Shown piece after piece: positions 25,302 through 32,717 of a DNA stretch of 64,000 bases. The notes under the pieces were generated by a model. It worked only from the letters and a program-made list of their open reading frames with translations. It did not search any database and was not told the origin of the DNA. How positions within the stretch are numbered: position 1 is the first letter of the stretch; each line of letters starts with the position of its first letter. The position numbers and the translations under genes were made by a program. The DNA is from Ancylobacter sp. IITR112 (GTDB lineage: Bacteria; Pseudomonadota; Alphaproteobacteria; Rhizobiales; Xanthobacteraceae): NCBI RefSeq assembly GCF_041415945.1, contig NZ_JBGCUS010000001.1, forward strand, positions 4,372,501 to 4,436,500. The letters are read 5' to 3'.

Positions 25302-25649
25302 TTGCGGATTCACGTGGTCGAGGATGATGCCGGTGTGAGCGACTCGCTCGCCCTCATCCTGCGCAATATCGGGCACGCCGTGGTCTCCCATCGCGATGCG
25401 GAAAGCCTGTTCAAGGGGCCGCTGCCGGAAGCCGGGGATACGGTGATTGTCGATCTCAGCCTGCCCGGCATTCCCGGCGCGCAACTGGTGCGCTGGCTGC
25501 TGAACCTCGCCGCGCCGCCGCGCGTGGTCGTCATCACCGGCCAGTCACAGGGCTTCATCGACCACCAGCTTCGCGGCCTGATGCCTGATGGCGTGATGCG
25601 CAAGCCGCTGGACGTGGACGCCATCGCCCGCGTGCTGCCGCACGCCTGA
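25302..25649 (+). CDS. Stand-alone receiver domain protein in the fix cluster
   Basis: About 115 residues, consisting only of a receiver domain: acidic pocket in IHVVEDDAGVSD, phosphorylatable Asp in VIVDLSLPGIPG, conserved Thr in VVVITGQ and Lys in MRKPLD, so all catalytic positions are kept. No output domain follows. I prefer the TTG start at 25302 because it has a well-placed GGGAGAGAG and starts right at the fold; ATG codons at 25218 and 25254 are possible but lack ribosome binding sites and would run through an inverted repeat. Lying between fixJ and fixK, it may draw phosphate from FixL or modulate FixJ, in the manner of single-domain regulators. That role is inference. Confidence 0.75.
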   Translation: MRIHVVEDDAGVSDSLALILRNIGHAVVSHRDAESLFKGPLPEAGDTVIVDLSLPGIPGAQLVRWLLNLAAPPRVVVITGQSQGFIDHQLRGLMPDGVMRKPLDVDAIARVLPHA

Positions 25650-25747
25650 GGCGAGAATCAGCGCGCGGCCAAGCCTTTGCCGTCGCGCTTCCGGAAAGTC
25701 CCTTACGCAGCCCACCGAACTGTGCCGCCGCCCGTCTCGCTTTAGCG

Positions 25748-25761
25748 TTGCGCAAGATCAA
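25748..25761 (+). promoter_or_regulatory. FixK/FNR-type box before fixK
   Basis: TTGCGCAAGATCAA is a 14-base FNR/FixK-like site (TTG-N8-CAA; fits the rhizobial form TTG(A/C)-N6-(T/G)CAA). It ends 16 bases before the fixK ATG, so binding there would be within or just after the promoter and suggests autoregulation, probably repression. Confidence 0.55.
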
Positions 25762-25777
25762 GGGTGGAGCGAGACAG

Positions 25778-26416
25778 ATGCGACAGATCATCGACGAACG
25801 CACCGGCGGCACGGTTCGCCCGCCCTATGGCACCGAACCCTGCCCGACCTTGCGGATCGCCGCCCATGTCACCGTGCTGCATGAGGGCGATCCCGCCCGC
25901 CGCATCATGGAAGTGGTCGAGGGCGCTGTCATGCTGAGCAAGCTGCTGCCGGACGGGCGCCGCCAGGTGGTGGAACTGCTCGGTCCCGGCGACGTGTTCG
26001 GCCTCGCCCATGGCGATCTCTATGCCTGCTCGGCCGAGACGCTGACCCCCGCCACCATCAACACCCATGACCGCAGCGCGCTGGAGCGCGACCCTGTGCT
26101 GGCCGCCCGGCTGCTGCGGCGCTTCGAGGCGCAGCTCTGCGTCATGCATTCCCACGCGCTGGTGCTGGGGCGCATGTCGGCGCTGGAGCGGGTGGCCTTC
26201 TTCCTGCTGCGGCTGATGCCCGAGGGCATGGTCGGCGGCACGCTGCACCTCTCGATGACCCGGCAGGAAATCGCCGATTTCCTCGGCCTGACGCTGGAAA
26301 CGGTGAGCCGGGCCTTTTCGGAACTCAAGCGGCGCGGCCTTGTGGTGCTGCAGCGTGCCGACGAGGTGCGTATCCAGGATCGCGGCAGCATGCGCCGCCT
26401 CGCCGGGGCGCTCTGA
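25778..26416 (+). CDS. fixK: CRP/FNR family regulator FixK
   Basis: A 212-residue regulator with an N-terminal cyclic-nucleotide-binding-like beta barrel (VTVLHEGDPARRIMEVVEGAVMLSKLLPDGRRQVVELLGPGDVFGLA in outline), a dimerisation helix (ALVLGRMSALERVAFFLLRLM) and a C-terminal winged helix MTRQEIADFLGLTLETVSRAFSELKRRGLV. The recognition helix has the ExxSR pattern that reads TTGAT-type half sites. The N-terminal cysteine cluster of FNR is missing, so it does not bind an oxygen-sensing Fe-S cluster and oxygen information must come through FixLJ. The ATG at 25778 is chosen over an in-frame TTG that is part of the upstream FixK box. Confidence 0.92.
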   Translation: MRQIIDERTGGTVRPPYGTEPCPTLRIAAHVTVLHEGDPARRIMEVVEGAVMLSKLLPDGRRQVVELLGPGDVFGLAHGDLYACSAETLTPATINTHDRSALERDPVLAARLLRRFEAQLCVMHSHALVLGRMSALERVAFFLLRLMPEGMVGGTLHLSMTRQEIADFLGLTLETVSRAFSELKRRGLVVLQRADEVRIQDRGSMRRLAGAL

Positions 26417-26478
26417 GCGCCGCGCCTTACGTGCCGGCCTGCTCTTTCCAAGGGCGTCGAAACGTCCCTCCGCCGCCT

Positions 26479-26509
26479 GGGCGCCCTCACGCAGGGCGCC
26501 CTTTTCTTT
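26479..26509. terminator. Rho-independent terminator after fixK
   Basis: GGGCGCCC (26479-26486) and GGGCGCCC (26494-26501) pair as a perfect 8-bp stem around a 7-base loop, followed by TTTTCTTT. It lies between the convergent fixK and hemN genes; the T-run serves the plus strand. Confidence 0.88.
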
Positions 26510-26554
26510 GAGCGCGACCGGCTGAGCGATCGCCGGACGGCTCGGCGGCGCGCC

Positions 26555-27877
26555 TCACACGGCGGCGGAATGGCGGGCCGCGGTCTGGCTCTGCAGCCGG
26601 TGGTCCAGCGCTGCGGCGGCGAGGCGCACAAAGGGTCGCCCGCCCGCCGTCATGGCGATGCGCCCGCCTTCCAGCGTCAGCAGGCCGTCTGCGGCGAGAT
26701 CGGCGAGGCGCGGGGCAGCCTCGGCCAGCGTCGAGGGGTCGAGGTCGACTTCGAGATCGCACATCAGACGCTCGATCAGCGCGCCGCGCTGCCGGTCTTC
26801 CGGGGTGAAGGCGATGCCGCGCACCGTGGCGAAGCCACCATCGTCAATGGCGCGCATGTAGGAGCCGGCATCCGGCGCGTTCTGGGTGAAGCCTTGCGGA
26901 AAGCGGCTGATCGCCGAGGCGCCCATGCCGATGAGCACATCCGCCTGGTCGGCAGTGTAGCCTTGGAAGTTGCGCCGCAGCCGGCCTGCCGCCGCCGCGC
27001 GCGCCAGCGCATCGTCGGTGCGGGCGAAATGATCGAGCCCCACGGCGACATAGCCATTGGCGAGCAGCACCTCGCGCGCCGCCTCGGACTGGTCGAGCCG
27101 CTCGGCGGCGCCGGGCAGGGCGGCCTCGTCGATCCTCTTCTGGTTGGCGCGCATCCACGGCACATGCGCATAGCCGAACAGCGCCAGCCGTTCCGGCGCC
27201 AGCAGCGTGGCGAGCTGGGTGGTGCGGCGAATGTCGCGCTCGCTCTGATGCGGCAGGCCGTACATCAGGTCGAGATTGATCGAGGAGATGCCGGCCTCGC
27301 GCAGCAGGCGCATGGCCCGCTCCACCGTGGCGAAGGGCTGGATGCGGCCGATCGCCTTCTGCACATGGACGCTGAAATCCTGCACGCCGAGGCTGACGCG
27401 GTCGACCCCCATGGCGGCCAGGGCATCGGCGAGCGGCGCATCGGTCTCGCGCGGATCGAGCTCGAAGGCGTATTCGGCGAGGTGGTCGAATTCGAAACGT
27501 TCGGCGAGCTTTTCGCCGAGCCGGCGTAGCCGCTCCGGCCCCAGCAGGCTGGGCGTGCCGCCGCCCCAGGCGATGTGGGTGACGCGGCGCCCGCCGATGC
27601 GGTCGGCGACGAGGTCGATCTCACGCTCCAGCCGGTCCGCATAGGCCGCCACAGGCTCGGGCCGCCGCGTCGCCTTGGTGGTGCAGCCGCAATAGAAGCA
27701 CAGCGCCGGGCAGAACGGCACATGCAGATAGAGCGAGACGCTCGCCTGCGCCGGCAGCACGGACAGCCAGTCGGCATGCGTGCCGGCCCGGACCGCGCCG
27801 GTAAAATGCGGTGCGGTGGGGTAGGAGGTGTAGCGGGGCACGGCCCGCTCGGCATGGATGAGCGTTGCGTTATGCAT
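26555..27877 (-). CDS. hemN: Oxygen-independent coproporphyrinogen III oxidase HemN
   Basis: A 440-residue radical SAM enzyme. The cluster motif HVPFCPALCFYCGC has Cys56, Cys60 and Cys63 as 4Fe-4S ligands plus the extra Cys65 typical of HemN. Other family blocks are RYTSYPTAPHF at the N-terminus, WGGGTPSLL, SLGVQDFS and NLDLMYGLPHQ. It decarboxylates coproporphyrinogen III to protoporphyrinogen IX without oxygen, which keeps haem synthesis going in microaerobic cells. I start it at ATG 27877: the longer frame begins with a TTG that belongs to a FixK box. Position next to fixLJK and the box argue for low-oxygen induction. Confidence 0.96.
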   Translation of the reverse strand: MHNATLIHAERAVPRYTSYPTAPHFTGAVRAGTHADWLSVLPAQASVSLYLHVPFCPALCFYCGCTTKATRRPEPVAAYADRLEREIDLVADRIGGRRVTHIAWGGGTPSLLGPERLRRLGEKLAERFEFDHLAEYAFELDPRETDAPLADALAAMGVDRVSLGVQDFSVHVQKAIGRIQPFATVERAMRLLREAGISSINLDLMYGLPHQSERDIRRTTQLATLLAPERLALFGYAHVPWMRANQKRIDEAALPGAAERLDQSEAAREVLLANGYVAVGLDHFARTDDALARAAAAGRLRRNFQGYTADQADVLIGMGASAISRFPQGFTQNAPDAGSYMRAIDDGGFATVRGIAFTPEDRQRGALIERLMCDLEVDLDPSTLAEAAPRLADLAADGLLTLEGGRIAMTAGGRPFVRLAAAALDHRLQSQTAARHSAAV

Positions 27878-27911
27878 GGAGAGGATTTGACCCGATCCGG
27901 CATTCGTCGCA

Positions 27912-27925
27912 TTGATCCGCCGCAA
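27912..27925 (-). promoter_or_regulatory. FixK/FNR-type box before hemN
   Basis: Read on the minus strand the site is TTGCGGCGGATCAA. It shares TTGCG and GATCAA exactly with the box before fixK and differs only in the three central bases. It lies 34 bases upstream of the hemN ATG, a sensible place for activation. Confidence 0.65.
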
Positions 27926-27996
27926 ATGTCGCCGTGTTGCCGGCGTTCGCGCAGGCCTGCGGGCGGGCGAGGGCGCCCCGCCTTCTGGTCCTGCCG

Positions 27997-29105
27997 ATGC
28001 CGCTTCCCGCCGCGCTGAAATCCCCCGGTTTCAAACGTCACGCCTGGTACCTCGCCACGCTCGCCCTCGCCTTTGGCGGGGGCGGTCTGTTCGCCTGGCT
28101 CGCCATGCCGGCGGGCTGGCTTTCCGGCGCGCTGGTCGCGACCGCGCTCGCCGCGCTGCTTGGCGCGCCTGTGGGGGTGGAGAAGAACACCCGGCTCGGC
28201 GTCTATATGATCCTCGGCACCTCCATGGGCTCGGCCATCACGCCGGAGACGCTGCGCGGCATCACCACCTGGCCGGTGACGATGGGCGTGCTGGCGGCCT
28301 CGGTGCCGGTGATGATGGCGGCGGTGATCGTCTATCTGGAGAAGGTCGCGGGCTGGGACCGGCGCAGCGCCTTCTTCGCCGCCGCGCCCGGGGCGCTCTC
28401 CACCGTGCTGGTCATGGCGGAAAGCTCCGGCGCCGATACGCGCCGCGTGTGTTCGGTCAGTCGCTGCGGCTGTTCGTGCTGGTGGCGTTGCTGCCGGCGG
28501 CGCTCGGCGGGCTCGGCCACCAGCCGGCCGGCACGCTGCCGATCAACCCCGTCGTGCCCGACATGACGAGCTTCCTGATCTCGCTTGGCGTTGGCATTTT
28601 CGGCGGGCTCTTGGCCGAGCGCAGCCGCTTTCCCGGCGGTGCCATGGTCGGCGCCATGCTGGCAAGCGGGCTGGTGCACGGCTTCGGACTGATCGAGGGG
28701 AGGTTGCCGGACTTTTTCCTGATCATCGGCTTCGTGGTGCTCGGCGCCAATACCGGAAGCCGCTTCGCCGGCACCAAGCTGGCGACCCTGCGCCACTTCC
28801 TGGTCGATTCGCTGGCGGCGCTGGCGATCGCCACCGCGATCGCGCTCGGCTTCGCCGTGCTCGGCGCCTGGCTTTCCGGCGAGCCGCTGCCCAAGGTGCT
28901 GGTGTCCTATGTGCCCGGCGCGCTGGAGGCGATGACCATCATGGCCTTCGTGCTCGGCATGGACCCGGCCTTCGTCGCCGCGCATCATCTGATGCGGTTT
29001 CTTGGGTTGGCGCTGGCGATCCCGGTGATCGCAAGGCTGTTCTTCGGCCGGGCGGCGATCCCGTCCGAGAATGTCGAGATCGACAAGACCGAGCCGAAGG
29101 ACTGA
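27997..29105 (+). pseudogene. AbrB-family membrane protein, frameshifted
   Basis: The two parts of an AbrB/AbrB_dom-type membrane protein (often annotated ammonia monooxygenase-like) lie in different frames. From ATG 27997 the first frame gives membrane segments and conserved GWLSGALVATALAALLGAPV, YMILGTSMGSAITPETL and FFAAAPGALSTVLVMAE, then loses similarity after GADTRRV. At 28452 the next frame takes over with FGQSLRLFVLVALLPAALGG and runs to the normal C-terminus (VSYVPGALEAMTIMAFVLGMDPAFVAAHH, in outline). Only two bases lie between the last good codon of frame one and the first of frame two, so a single base seems lost at about 28450. It is either a real pseudogene or a sequencing error; a full protein would be about 370 residues. 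Confidence 0.8.
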
Positions 29106-29131
29106 GCGCGGGGTTTCCTCGCTCGCGGCGT

Positions 29132-29176
29132 GATTATTCCGCCAGAACCTTGCGTTTCGCGGCGGATTATTCCGCC
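29132..29176. repeat. 33-base spaced direct repeat at the hemA stop codon
   Basis: GATTATTCCGCC occurs at 29165-29176 (within the end of hemA, containing its TAA stop) and again at 29132-29143, 33 bases further downstream. In hemA orientation, reading past the first stop gives ten in-frame codons ending in the same Ala-Glu-stop. This looks like an in-frame local duplication. Confidence 0.6.
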
Positions 29177-30393
29177 GCTTGCGCCCGCTTGACGAAGCCG
29201 AGCCCGAGCCGGCTCCACACATCGCTCAGCGCATGGGCGAGATGGGCGATCAGCGCATCGTCATGGAACGGGCCGGGGGTGATGCGCAGCCGTTCCGTGC
29301 CGCGTGGCACGGTGGGGTAGTTGATCGGCTGGATATAGATGCCGTGGTCCTGCAGCAGCATGTCGCTCGCGGCCTTGCAGGCCTCGGCGTCGCCGACCAT
29401 GATCGGCACGATATGGGTATCGGTCACCATCTGCGGCAGGCCGGCGAGGTCCAGCGCCCGCTTCACCTTGGCGACCTGCGCCTGCTGGCGGGCCCGCTCG
29501 CTGGCGGAAGCCTTGAGGTGGCGCACCGACGCGGCGGCGGCCGCCGCCACGGCCGGGGGCAGCGCGGTGGTGAAGATGAAGCCCGGCGCGTAGGAGCGCA
29601 CCGCGTCCATCACCGCGCGCTTGCCGGTGATGTAGCCGCCGACCACGCCGAACGCCTTGCCGAGCGTGCCCTCGATCACATCGACCCGGTGCATCACGCC
29701 GTCGCGCTCGGCGACGCCGGCGCCGCGCGGGCCATACATGCCAACCGCATGAACCTCGTCGAGATAGGTCATGGCGCCGTAGCGCTCGGCGAGATCGCAG
29801 ATGGCGCCGATGGGCGCGACATCGCCATCCATGGAATAGATGCTCTCGAATACGACGAGCTTCGGCCGGTCGCCGGCGGCGCGCAGCAGCTCTTCGAGAT
29901 GGGCGAGGTCGTTATGCCGGAACACCGCCTTGTCGCGTCCGGCCTGGCGCACGCCCTCGATCATCGAATTGTGGTTGAGCGCGTCGGAGAGGATGAGGCA
30001 GTTCGGGATCAGCTTCGCCAGCGTGGCGATGCCGGTCTGGTTGGAGATGTAGCCGGAGGTGAAGACGAGGCCGGCTTCCTTGCCGTGCAGATCGGCGAGT
30101 TCGGCTTCAAGCTCCACGACGGCATGGCTGTTGCCGGAAATATTGCGGGTGCCGCCGGCCCCGGCGCCGGATTGGCGCGCGGTGGCGCACATCGCTTCCA
30201 CCACATCGGGGTGGCAGCCCATGCCGAGATAATCGTTGGAGCACCAGATGACGATGTCACGCTCGCCCTGCGGCGTGTGCCAGATGGCGTGCGGGAAGCG
30301 CGCCGTGTCGCGTTCGATTTCGGCGAAGGTGCGGTAGCGACGCTCGTTCTTGAGCGTGTCGACGGCATCCTGGAAGAAACGGGCGTAGTCCAT
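29167..30393 (-). CDS. hemA: 5-aminolevulinate synthase HemA
   Basis: A 408-residue PLP enzyme of the alpha-oxoamine synthase family. Family blocks include [30 protein letters not shown] (in part), [58 protein letters not shown] and the Schiff-base lysine near residue 246 in [13 protein letters not shown]. It condenses glycine and succinyl-CoA to 5-aminolevulinate, the first step of haem synthesis in alphaproteobacteria. The ATG at 30393 starts the typical [15 protein letters not shown]. Its closeness to hemN and fixK groups haem supply with oxygen control. I see no clear FixK box in its upstream region. Confidence 0.97.
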   Translation of the reverse strand: MDYARFFQDAVDTLKNERRYRTFAEIERDTARFPHAIWHTPQGERDIVIWCSNDYLGMGCHPDVVEAMCATARQSGAGAGGTRNISGNSHAVVELEAELADLHGKEAGLVFTSGYISNQTGIATLAKLIPNCLILSDALNHNSMIEGVRQAGRDKAVFRHNDLAHLEELLRAAGDRPKLVVFESIYSMDGDVAPIGAICDLAERYGAMTYLDEVHAVGMYGPRGAGVAERDGVMHRVDVIEGTLGKAFGVVGGYITGKRAVMDAVRSYAPGFIFTTALPPAVAAAAAASVRHLKASASERARQQAQVAKVKRALDLAGLPQMVTDTHIVPIMVGDAEACKAASDMLLQDHGIYIQPINYPTVPRGTERLRITPGPFHDDALIAHLAHALSDVWSRLGLGFVKRAQAAE

Positions 30394-30527
30394 GGCGCAT
30401 CCCAACTGGGCGTCGCCGGCAAGCCAGCGAGGCACTGTGTCGGCACCATGAACTTTGGAGCGGTTCCGATCAACCCGGCAAAGCCCGGACGCGGCGATCG
30501 GGCGCGCCTATCGGAAAACCACCGCGC

Positions 30528-31058
30528 TCACGTCTGCGCGAGGGTGCGAACCTGTTCCAGCGTCATCGGCACGGCGGCGCTGCCGTCGAAATAGACGAAG
30601 CGCAGCGTGCGCCGGCGCGAGGTCATGGCGGCGGGCAGCGGATCGTAACGGAAGCTGCCGCCGCCGAGATGCGGCATCACCGCGCCGACATCGGTGGTCT
30701 GGCCGGTCTCGACCCGCAGCAGGCTGACACGCGCGCCTTCCGTTGTCACCGCATCGAACGGGATGCGGGCGAGGCGCAGGAAGCTGGTCGGGTCGCTCGC
30801 GGTGGCGAAGCCTTCCACGAAAGCCTTTTCCACCAGGTCGAGATCGGCTTCGGCGTGGGCGTGTTCTTCCGGTTCCGGCCCGTGCGGCAGATGCGGGGTC
30901 TGCCACTGCGCCGCCGGGCGGGGCGCGGGACCGTGATTATGGCCGTGGGGATGGGAGTGGGAATGAGCGTGAGCATGCGCCTCGGCATGGGCATGAGAAT
31001 GGCTGTGCCCGCCGGCGCCATGGTCGTGGTGGTGATGATGGTCGTGGCCGCGATGCAT
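30528..31058 (-). CDS. Histidine-rich protein, candidate nickel-binding partner of the guanidine hydrolase
   Basis: A 176-residue protein starting at ATG 31058 with an AAAGGAGC ribosome binding site. The first 43 residues hold about 20 histidines in HDHHHHHDHG, HSHSHAHAEAHAHAHSHSH and HPHGHNHG stretches, and more follow to residue 75. Such tails bind nickel, zinc or cobalt, as in HypB, SlyD and UreE. The remaining hundred residues (DLVEKAFVEGFATASDPTSFLRLARIPFDAV onward, in outline) form a compact domain that I do not recognise. It lies 149 bases downstream of gdmH on the same strand, separated by a REP-like palindrome. Because GdmH needs nickel and its cyanobacterial homologue depends on HypAB-like helpers, a nickel-delivery or storage role is an attractive inference, not a demonstrated function. 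Confidence 0.7.
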   Translation of the reverse strand: MHRGHDHHHHHDHGAGGHSHSHAHAEAHAHAHSHSHPHGHNHGPAPRPAAQWQTPHLPHGPEPEEHAHAEADLDLVEKAFVEGFATASDPTSFLRLARIPFDAVTTEGARVSLLRVETGQTTDVGAVMPHLGGGSFRYDPLPAAMTSRRRTLRFVYFDGSAAVPMTLEQVRTLAQT

Positions 31059-31075
31059 GGGCCGCTCCTTTATGC

Positions 31076-31188
31076 CGTCATCCCGGCCGGAGCGCCGCAG
31101 GCGCGCCGAGCCGGGATCGTGCGCCGAAGGCGGCGCAACCTGCCTGAGAGCGATCCCGGATCGGCCCTGTGAGCCGTCCGGGATGACG
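31076..31188. repeat. REP-like palindromic element 1
   Basis: Begins CGTCATCCCGGCCGG and ends GCCGTCCGGGATGACG, with internal GATCCCGGATCGG-type palindromes. The ends are inverted copies of each other. It lies between gdmH and the His-rich gene, so it is probably transcribed. Confidence 0.75.
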
Positions 31189-31207
31189 AAGTCGAAACCG
31201 GCTCGAA

Positions 31208-32413
31208 CTAATAGGATACCGGCTTGTCGATGATGTGCTTGTGCGCGCCCAGCTTGCCATGGGCGATCATCGAGCCCAGCGCTTCCACCACCACGCGGGT
31301 GGCGAACAGGGCGGTGATGTCGGACGTGTCGTAAGGCGGCGAGACCTCCACCACCTCCAGACCGCACAGCCCTTCCGCCGCCACCAGCCCGAGGATCTTC
31401 AGCGCCTCGCGCGGCAGGAATCCGCCGGGCTCCGGCCAGCCGGTGCCGGGCACGAAGCCGCAGTCGATACTGTCCACGTCGAAGGAGATATAGACCGCGT
31501 CCGCATCCTTCCAGGCGAGTTCGAGCGCGATCTCGGCCGCCTTTTCCAGCCCGATCTTCTCGATATCGTCGATGGTCAGCACATTGGTGCCGCGCTTCCT
31601 CGCCTCCTGCACGCCATAGCGCGGAACCTGCCAGCCGCCAATGCCGAGCTGGACGAGATTTTTCGGCGAGACATTTGGCAGGTTGGTCGCCCAGTACCAG
31701 GGCGTGGTGTGCATGCGCTCATCGAGATCCTTTTCCTGGATGTCGATATGGCGGTCGAAATGGATGATGCCGATGCGCTTGGAGGTGCATTCGGCGATGC
31801 CGCGCACGCAGGGAAAGCCGATCGAATGGTCGCCGCCCAGCATCACCGGCAGCGCGCCGGAGGAGAAGACGTGGCTCACGCCCTTGGAGATCTGGTCGAA
31901 GCTCTTCTCCAAGTTCGCGGGAATGGTGAACACGTCGCCGGCGTCGCACAGCGTCATTTGTTCGCGCAGATCAACGCCGAGCTCGTAATTATAGGGCGTG
32001 TAGAGCGCGGAGATGCGGCGGATGCCCTGCGGCCCGAAGCGGGTGCCGGGGCGATAGGTCGTGCCGCTATCGAAGGGAATGCCCAGCACCGCCGCGTCAT
32101 ATTTGCCGACATCGCGGACATTCTCGACATAGGGCGCCTTCATGAAGGTGTTGATGCCGGCGAAATGCGGCAGCTCGCCACGCGCGAAGGTCGGGATCGA
32201 CTTGTCGGTGATGGAGTCCGCGCCGGGCAGGCCCATGTCGAGCGCCCATTGCTGCTCCTTGCGCCAGCCATCCTCGGAGAGCTTTTCCTCCGCTTCCAGC
32301 GCCTTCCAGCCCTCCATGCCCCGGATTTCGAAATTGGGGTGGTGAAGGCGCTGGCGCTGCGGCGCGGGGGCGAGGCCGGCGAAGCGGTGGGAACGGGTGG
32401 GGGAGCGGCGCAT
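31208..32413 (-). CDS. gdmH: Guanidine hydrolase GdmH (nickel-dependent ureohydrolase family)
   Basis: A 401-residue ureohydrolase. Metal ligands of the binuclear site are present: His196 in LGGDHSIGFPC, Asp220, His222 and Asp224 in IHFDRHIDIQEKD, and Asp312 and Asp314 in SFDVDSIDCG. The protein has an N-terminal extension of about 100 residues and blocks such as ITDKSIPTFARGELPHFAG, TRFGPQGIRRISALYTPYNY and PGTGWPEPGGFLPREAL. These match my knowledge of cyanobacterial guanidine hydrolase (Synechocystis Sll1077, GdmH), which splits guanidine into urea and ammonia with nickel, and not agmatinase. A guanidine-I riboswitch in the leader supports the substrate strongly. ATG 32413 follows ACGGAGACACGAC, whose GGAG can be masked by a leader hairpin. 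Confidence 0.9.
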   Translation of the reverse strand: MRRSPTRSHRFAGLAPAPQRQRLHHPNFEIRGMEGWKALEAEEKLSEDGWRKEQQWALDMGLPGADSITDKSIPTFARGELPHFAGINTFMKAPYVENVRDVGKYDAAVLGIPFDSGTTYRPGTRFGPQGIRRISALYTPYNYELGVDLREQMTLCDAGDVFTIPANLEKSFDQISKGVSHVFSSGALPVMLGGDHSIGFPCVRGIAECTSKRIGIIHFDRHIDIQEKDLDERMHTTPWYWATNLPNVSPKNLVQLGIGGWQVPRYGVQEARKRGTNVLTIDDIEKIGLEKAAEIALELAWKDADAVYISFDVDSIDCGFVPGTGWPEPGGFLPREALKILGLVAAEGLCGLEVVEVSPPYDTSDITALFATRVVVEALGSMIAHGKLGAHKHIIDKPVSY

Positions 32414-32418
32414 GTCGT

Positions 32419-32459
32419 GTCTCCGTTCGTCGAAGGGCCTGACGGCCTTCGCGGGAGAC
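32419..32459 (-). promoter_or_regulatory. Hairpin able to hide the gdmH ribosome binding site
   Basis: On the minus strand, GTCTCC (32459-32454) can pair with the ribosome binding site GGAGAC (32424-32419). Between them lies a second inverted repeat, CGAAGGCC with GGCCCTTCG (32451-32431, one bulged base), so both pairings stack into one long stem-loop. It would block translation and is a plausible expression platform for the riboswitch upstream. Confidence 0.55.
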
Positions 32460-32506
32460 CCCGGCGCGCATGCGAGAGGGTCTTCGCCGCGAATGCCGCC
32501 GCGCGA

Positions 32507-32610
32507 GCCTCCCGGGCTTTTGTCCCGCCGTGGACCGGGCACTGGCGGCGCGCCCGGCTGCCCCTCTCGGACCAGCGCGCCGCAGCCATGCGGCGCCGGA
32601 ACCCTAGGGA
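32507..32610 (-). ncRNA. Guanidine-I (ykkC) riboswitch aptamer
   Basis: Read on the minus strand, the leader of gdmH contains the conserved ykkC/guanidine-I blocks in the right order: CTAGGGTTCCG (32607-32597), CTGGTCCGAGAG (32575-32564) and ACGGCGGGACAAAAGCCCGG followed by GAGG (32531-32508). GC-rich variable arms between them can form the expected helices. Guanidine-I aptamers bind guanidinium and turn on guanidine export, carboxylation or hydrolysis genes; here the gene is gdmH. The gap to the ATG is about 95 bases and carries a hairpin over the ribosome binding site rather than a terminator with a T-run, so translational control is likely. Confidence 0.92.
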
Positions 32611-32621
32611 CATTTGCCCGA

Positions 32622-32649
32622 AGGGTAGAACGGTCCGCCATCCGGTCAA
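32622..32649 (-). promoter_or_regulatory. Candidate promoter of the riboswitch-gdmH transcript
   Basis: On the minus strand TTGACC (32649-32644) and TACCCT (32627-32622) are separated by 16 bases. Transcription would begin near 32615, just before the first conserved block of the aptamer, which fits well. The -10 element is a weak match. Confidence 0.45.
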
Positions 32650-32717
32650 AGCCCGTATGGCAGGCAGTTGCACGGGCGCGTTGCCGAGATCTTCGGCGCC
32701 CCGCGCCGCCGCTCACG

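Noticed and set aside
27878..27925. Longer N-terminus of HemN from a TTG codon
   Set aside because: The TTG is part of a FixK-type box, and the conserved HemN sequence starts at ATG 27877.
31208..32413. Reading the ureohydrolase as agmatinase (SpeB)
   Set aside because: The N-terminal extension, GdmH-specific sequence blocks and the guanidine-I aptamer in the leader all point to guanidine hydrolase.
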